In this document: piece by piece, positions 40,758 to 44,049 of the stretch
Layout of the letters: each line of letters opens with the position of its first letter
How positions within the stretch are numbered: position 1 is the first letter of the stretch
Origin: Bacteroidota bacterium
GTDB lineage: Bacteria; Bacteroidota; Bacteroidia; JAIBAJ01
Reading direction: 5' to 3'
Assembly: GCA_947475205.1 (NCBI GenBank)
Contig: CANJNG010000016.1
Span: 1 to 44,049, forward strand
DNA: 44,049 bases
Notes under the pieces: generated by a model
Told to the model about the DNA's origin: nothing
The model's input: only the letters and a program-made list of their open reading frames with translations
The model's database searches: none
Translations under genes and position numbers: made by a program

Positions 40758-43665
40758 TGTTTATCAAAGCCGCTAACTGCGTTTTATTGATACGTTCTTT
40801 AAATGAAATTCTAATATTTTGGTCTTTGTAGTGTTCGCCTAATGCCTCAAAATACTTTTTGGCAAAGTCAATCTTCCCTTTTTCATCAACAGGTATTGCT
40901 GTTGACGATTTATAGCCTTTGGCTTCCACTACAAGGAATATTTGGTTGCCTTCGGTGCTTTTGATAGCATAGCAAAAGTCGGGATTGTAATCGCCTAATG
41001 GAGTTTTGATTTTCAGGCGTGGAAGTTTGCCGAAAATTTCAATACTGTCAATGTCGGGGTCTTCTTCCACAATTTCCAATTCAAAATCGCTGTCGTATTC
41101 AATCACTTCTTCAAATACCCATTTTGTTTTCAAAGAAAAATCTCCTGCAATTTCTTTTTGAAATTTACCAACGCTTCCTGTGTCTAAATAGGTTTTTCCA
41201 TTTTCAATTTTAAATAAATTTGGCAAGCCTGTTCCATTAATTCCGTCATACTTAATGTTTGCTTTGAGCATTGCAATTAAGTTCTTGTTGATTATTTCGG
41301 AAATTTCTCTTTGAGCTTGTTCAGGATTGTTGCAGAGCATTTTTGTTTTGAAATCATCACTCAAAGCATTGAAAAACTTAATCACAAATGAAATAGGCGT
41401 TTTCGTGTTGTTGGACAAAGTGCGAACTAATTCTAAGTAATCAACTTTGCTTTTGTATGAAACTGTGTCGGTTAGTTTTTCTGTAATTGCTCCTAGTTCG
41501 CCAATCTTGTTCACGTTTAGTTCTGCACGAATGGTCTGCAACAAAATCTCCTCAATGTTTACGGCTTCTATTTGCGTTTTAATGTTTTGTATCAATTGGC
41601 TTTCTTGTTCTTCGCTCAAAGTTTCTAAAACATAAAAAGCATTTTTATTTATAGCGTTCCATAAATTTTGGAACTCTTGCAGGTGTGTTGCTTTTATGAA
41701 AACTTTCTTTTTCTCTTTTTTCTTTTCGGCTTTCTGAACATACGTGTTTGTGTCAGTCGCAAACAAACTTTCAATTGCTTTTACTTGTTCTTCAGGCAAA
41801 TTTTGTTCTTTCAAAATTGTAGAGAACTCAGGCGATTTTTCATAAATCTTTTGCCCATCAACTATTGCCTTGCGAACAATCATTTTCTTGTCCTTCAACA
41901 CATCATCAACCAGTGTAACGATTGTGTCATCATCAAAGCCCGATTTTTCTTTGAGTGTTTTGATCAGTTCTTGCTCTGTAAATGTTTCAGAAATAAGGAA
42001 TGAGTTACTTAAAATTTCGTTTTGAATTGCTTCTACAAAACCGTGTTCTTTGCTTGATACAACTACATCAAGGTTGTTGATTTTCCAAAATTCTTCTTGG
42101 TCGTCATTGAGGTTTTTAAGCGTGTATCGTTGTAGATTTTGATTTACGCAAATGCGTAAACCACGTCCAATTTGTTGCATTTTGGAAATTTCGCTTCCTT
42201 GATTGGAAAGTTTACAAATAGTAAAAACATTCGGGTTGTCCCAACCTTCTTGCAAAGCCCAAATTGAAAAAATGAAACGTGAAGGACTTTCAAACGAAAG
42301 TAATTTCTTTTTGTCTTTAAGTATTTCATCAACTCCTGCTTTTACTTTTTCGTCAGCATTTCCTTTGTCGCCTGAGAAATATCCCTTGTGAACCTGTAAA
42401 GTGTTGTCGCTGTCAAAATCGTTTTGCAAGAATTTGTAGTAATCGCTTGTTTGGTCAAGTTTACTTGCAATTTCGGTATATTGCTTTTTGTATTCTTCTT
42501 CAAATATGTTCTTTACTTTTGGATTTTCGCCACGAAATAAGCTTGTGTCAGCTTCCATAAAAAACAAAGTGATTGCCTTAACGCCTTGCTCAAACAATTT
42601 TTGTTCTTTTTCAAAATGTATTTTGATTGTTTCTTTAATCATTGCCCGCAATGATTCGTCCGACAAAGAATAATCAACTTTTTCAATGGTGTCGTCCGCT
42701 AAAACAATAGTGTCTTTGTTTATTTTCTTTATGCTTTTACCGTTAAAGACTGCCCCAACACCTAATTCACGTCTTGCAATAATTCCGTTGGTTAATGTGC
42801 TTACAAAGGCTTTATTTACTGTTCCAACTTTTTCAATTCCAATGAGTGTATCTGTATTTTCAATTACATCTTGCGTGTAAACCACAATTTTCTTAACCAA
42901 GTTTTGGCGGAAAGAAGAAATGCTATCTAATACATACGCCACGTTTGATAAAGGCAAACTGTCTTTTTTCTTTGGAAATGTTGCACCAAAACGCAAATAG
43001 AAATTATCAAAACCCTCAAAATATGTTTTAAAGGCATTGCCTTCAAAACGGTGAGGTTCGTCCATTATGACAATTGGATTAAGACGTTTCAAACATTCCA
43101 AATATGATTTTGGCGGTTCCTGATTTTTTACAAATAATTCAGGTGCGTTCATCTCTTGTTCTAATGGCCGATTCAGAATATTGTCTTTGCTGTTAAATGA
43201 GCTTGGTGTCATTACCAAAACCGATAAATGCGAAGTGCTGATAAATTGTTTTACAGAAGAAAGGTTTCCACCTTCATAAACAAAAGTTTCAATTTCTTTT
43301 TCTCGTTCATTGGCATAGAAACTTTTGAAATAATCTTTGGTATCCTCTAAGTTTATTTTTGTTCCCTCACGAATTGGAACGGTCGGAATTAGAACGATAA
43401 ATTTTTTGTAGCCAAAGTTTTTGCTCAGTTCAAAAATAGATTTGATAAACGTGAAGGTTTTACCCGTTCCCGTTTCCATCATTATGTCAATGTTTTTATT
43501 GTCTTGAACTTGAAAATTGTATTTATTTTTTTTATGGTGTGTCGTCAGCACCTCAGCAAAATTTTCTTTTTCGCGAAGGCTTTCAAAAAGACTGATAATG
43601 TTATTGACACAGTCCTCCTGATAGGCTTGAATTTCATATTGAAACTGTTTTGTTTCTGTTTTCAC
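40750..43665 (-). CDS. res: Type III restriction endonuclease (Res subunit)
   Basis: This 971-residue ATP-dependent motor-nuclease works with Mod on unmethylated head-to-head sites. The start is GTG at 43665. An in-frame TAA lies upstream and no ATG occurs before the helicase core. SF2 motifs are Walker A METGTGKTFTF (64-70 core), DEPH (202-205) in VIMDEPHRFEGN, and QIGRGLRI in motif VI. The C-terminal PD-(D/E)xK nuclease has NPDFCYAI (Asp896) and VVEAKGYK (Glu914, Lys916), so it looks active. Res comes before mod here, the reverse of many type III operons. Confidence 0.96.
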   Translation of the reverse strand: MKTETKQFQYEIQAYQEDCVNNIISLFESLREKENFAEVLTTHHKKNKYNFQVQDNKNIDIMMETGTGKTFTFIKSIFELSKNFGYKKFIVLIPTVPIREGTKINLEDTKDYFKSFYANEREKEIETFVYEGGNLSSVKQFISTSHLSVLVMTPSSFNSKDNILNRPLEQEMNAPELFVKNQEPPKSYLECLKRLNPIVIMDEPHRFEGNAFKTYFEGFDNFYLRFGATFPKKKDSLPLSNVAYVLDSISSFRQNLVKKIVVYTQDVIENTDTLIGIEKVGTVNKAFVSTLTNGIIARRELGVGAVFNGKSIKKINKDTIVLADDTIEKVDYSLSDESLRAMIKETIKIHFEKEQKLFEQGVKAITLFFMEADTSLFRGENPKVKNIFEEEYKKQYTEIASKLDQTSDYYKFLQNDFDSDNTLQVHKGYFSGDKGNADEKVKAGVDEILKDKKKLLSFESPSRFIFSIWALQEGWDNPNVFTICKLSNQGSEISKMQQIGRGLRICVNQNLQRYTLKNLNDDQEEFWKINNLDVVVSSKEHGFVEAIQNEILSNSFLISETFTEQELIKTLKEKSGFDDDTIVTLVDDVLKDKKMIVRKAIVDGQKIYEKSPEFSTILKEQNLPEEQVKAIESLFATDTNTYVQKAEKKKEKKKVFIKATHLQEFQNLWNAINKNAFYVLETLSEEQESQLIQNIKTQIEAVNIEEILLQTIRAELNVNKIGELGAITEKLTDTVSYKSKVDYLELVRTLSNNTKTPISFVIKFFNALSDDFKTKMLCNNPEQAQREISEIINKNLIAMLKANIKYDGINGTGLPNLFKIENGKTYLDTGSVGKFQKEIAGDFSLKTKWVFEEVIEYDSDFELEIVEEDPDIDSIEIFGKLPRLKIKTPLGDYNPDFCYAIKSTEGNQIFLVVEAKGYKSSTAIPVDEKGKIDFAKKYFEALGEHYKDQNIRISFKERINKTQLAALINNA

Positions 43666-44049
43666 TTGTAAGGTGGCTGAGTTGCGTTTGGTAAAAAATT
43701 AGTTTCTAGAAATGATTTAATCACCCCCACAAAGGAAACAAATAAATTACTCAATTTGAGTATTCGTGTACAAAAAAACAAAAGCGGAGGCCTTGGCGGT
43801 TGGGCCAGCGGTTTCCCGCCCCACCCGAACTATTTCCCCCGCTTTCATGGCAAAGGAAACAAATTCCCTTTAATTAATAACAAATAATGGGCATTGCACA
43901 AGGGATTGTCCCCATAGCCGTCAGGCTAAGGGTAAGAATTTATTGTTATAAACGGGATAGCGTTACTAAGTTTCAGAAAAAGGAGCAGTGCTAAAGCGGG
44001 TTTCAAGTAGAATTGAGTTGCGAAACAAAAACTCATGAAACCAACAAAA
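43666..44049. other. Upstream region of the type III R-M operon
   Basis: No recognised gene. It holds two direct copies of CAAAGGAAACAAAT (43730-43743 and 43851-43864). On the minus strand these read ATTTGTTTCCTTTG, a promoter-like phrase with TTCCTTTG in place of TAnnTTTG. Between them is a GC-rich block with paired arms (AAAGCGG near 43780, CCGCTTT near 43840). Past 43865 the sequence is AT-rich with nothing recognised. Confidence 0.5.
43747..43848 (-). CDS. Possible 33-aa leader peptide upstream of res
   Basis: An ATG at 43848, just after one ATTTGTTTCCTTTGCC phrase, opens a 34-codon frame (MKAGEIVRVGRETAGPTAKA, then SAFVFLYTNTQIE). It ends 82 bases before res. It spans the GC-rich hairpin, which could instead be the only function of this DNA. 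Support is weak. Confidence 0.22.
   Translation of the reverse strand: MKAGEIVRVGRETAGPTAKASAFVFLYTNTQIE

Overview
The window looks like the chromosome of a Bacteroidota bacterium, probably of the Chitinophagales/Sphingobacteriales type. The evidence is AT-rich DNA, at least four secreted proteins with the type IX secretion (T9SS) C-terminal sorting domain, a TonB receptor followed by a DUF4296 lipoprotein, weak Shine-Dalgarno use, and promoters of the Bacteroidota form TTTG-N19-TAnnTTTG (clearest upstream of the membrane pyrophosphatase). No rRNA, tRNA, IS element or CRISPR array was recognised.

Region 1 (1-21.5 kb) is mostly core and envelope genes. It holds a C-rich-wobble cytosolic protein with a carboxypeptidase-regulatory-like domain, a CocE-type hydrolase, a T9SS cargo protein, a subtilase/LytTR response regulator pair, a three-gene MacB-like exporter (lipoprotein adaptor, FtsX-type permease, ATPase), an unknown secreted protein, and a membrane-bound pyrophosphatase with a cysteine-rich tail. 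These are followed by another T9SS protein, a TonB receptor plus DUF4296 lipoprotein, and a TPR lipoprotein.

Region 2 (21.5-23.0 kb) has no intact gene and is the strangest part. A frameshifted 3' remnant of a T9SS sorting domain ends at 21726. It is followed within 8 bases by 28 degenerate 21-nt units (21735-22322) that never lose register. The last part of the array resolves into a 42-nt two-type alternation. About 700 bases of hairpin-containing non-coding DNA follow.

Region 3 (23.0-33.8 kb, all minus strand) carries a 1483-residue secreted protein of unknown function, a nitronate-monooxygenase/FabK-like flavoprotein, aminopeptidase P, the YggS-type PLP protein and a second T9SS subtilase.

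Region 4 (33.8-44.0 kb, all minus strand) is an accessory, defence-like island read from right to left. A type III restriction-modification pair (res and mod, overlapping) is followed by a coupled 47-codon ORF, a 133-aa orphan, a 105-aa single-domain protein resembling the first domain of the DNA polymerase sliding clamp, and a YD-repeat-like protein. Then come a metallophosphoesterase, a zinc-ribbon protein, an exported HNH nuclease-like protein and two small orphans. Several of these genes are preceded by the same promoter-like phrase. The two most promising candidates for something undescribed are the phased 21-nt array and the small-gene tail behind the type III R-M system.
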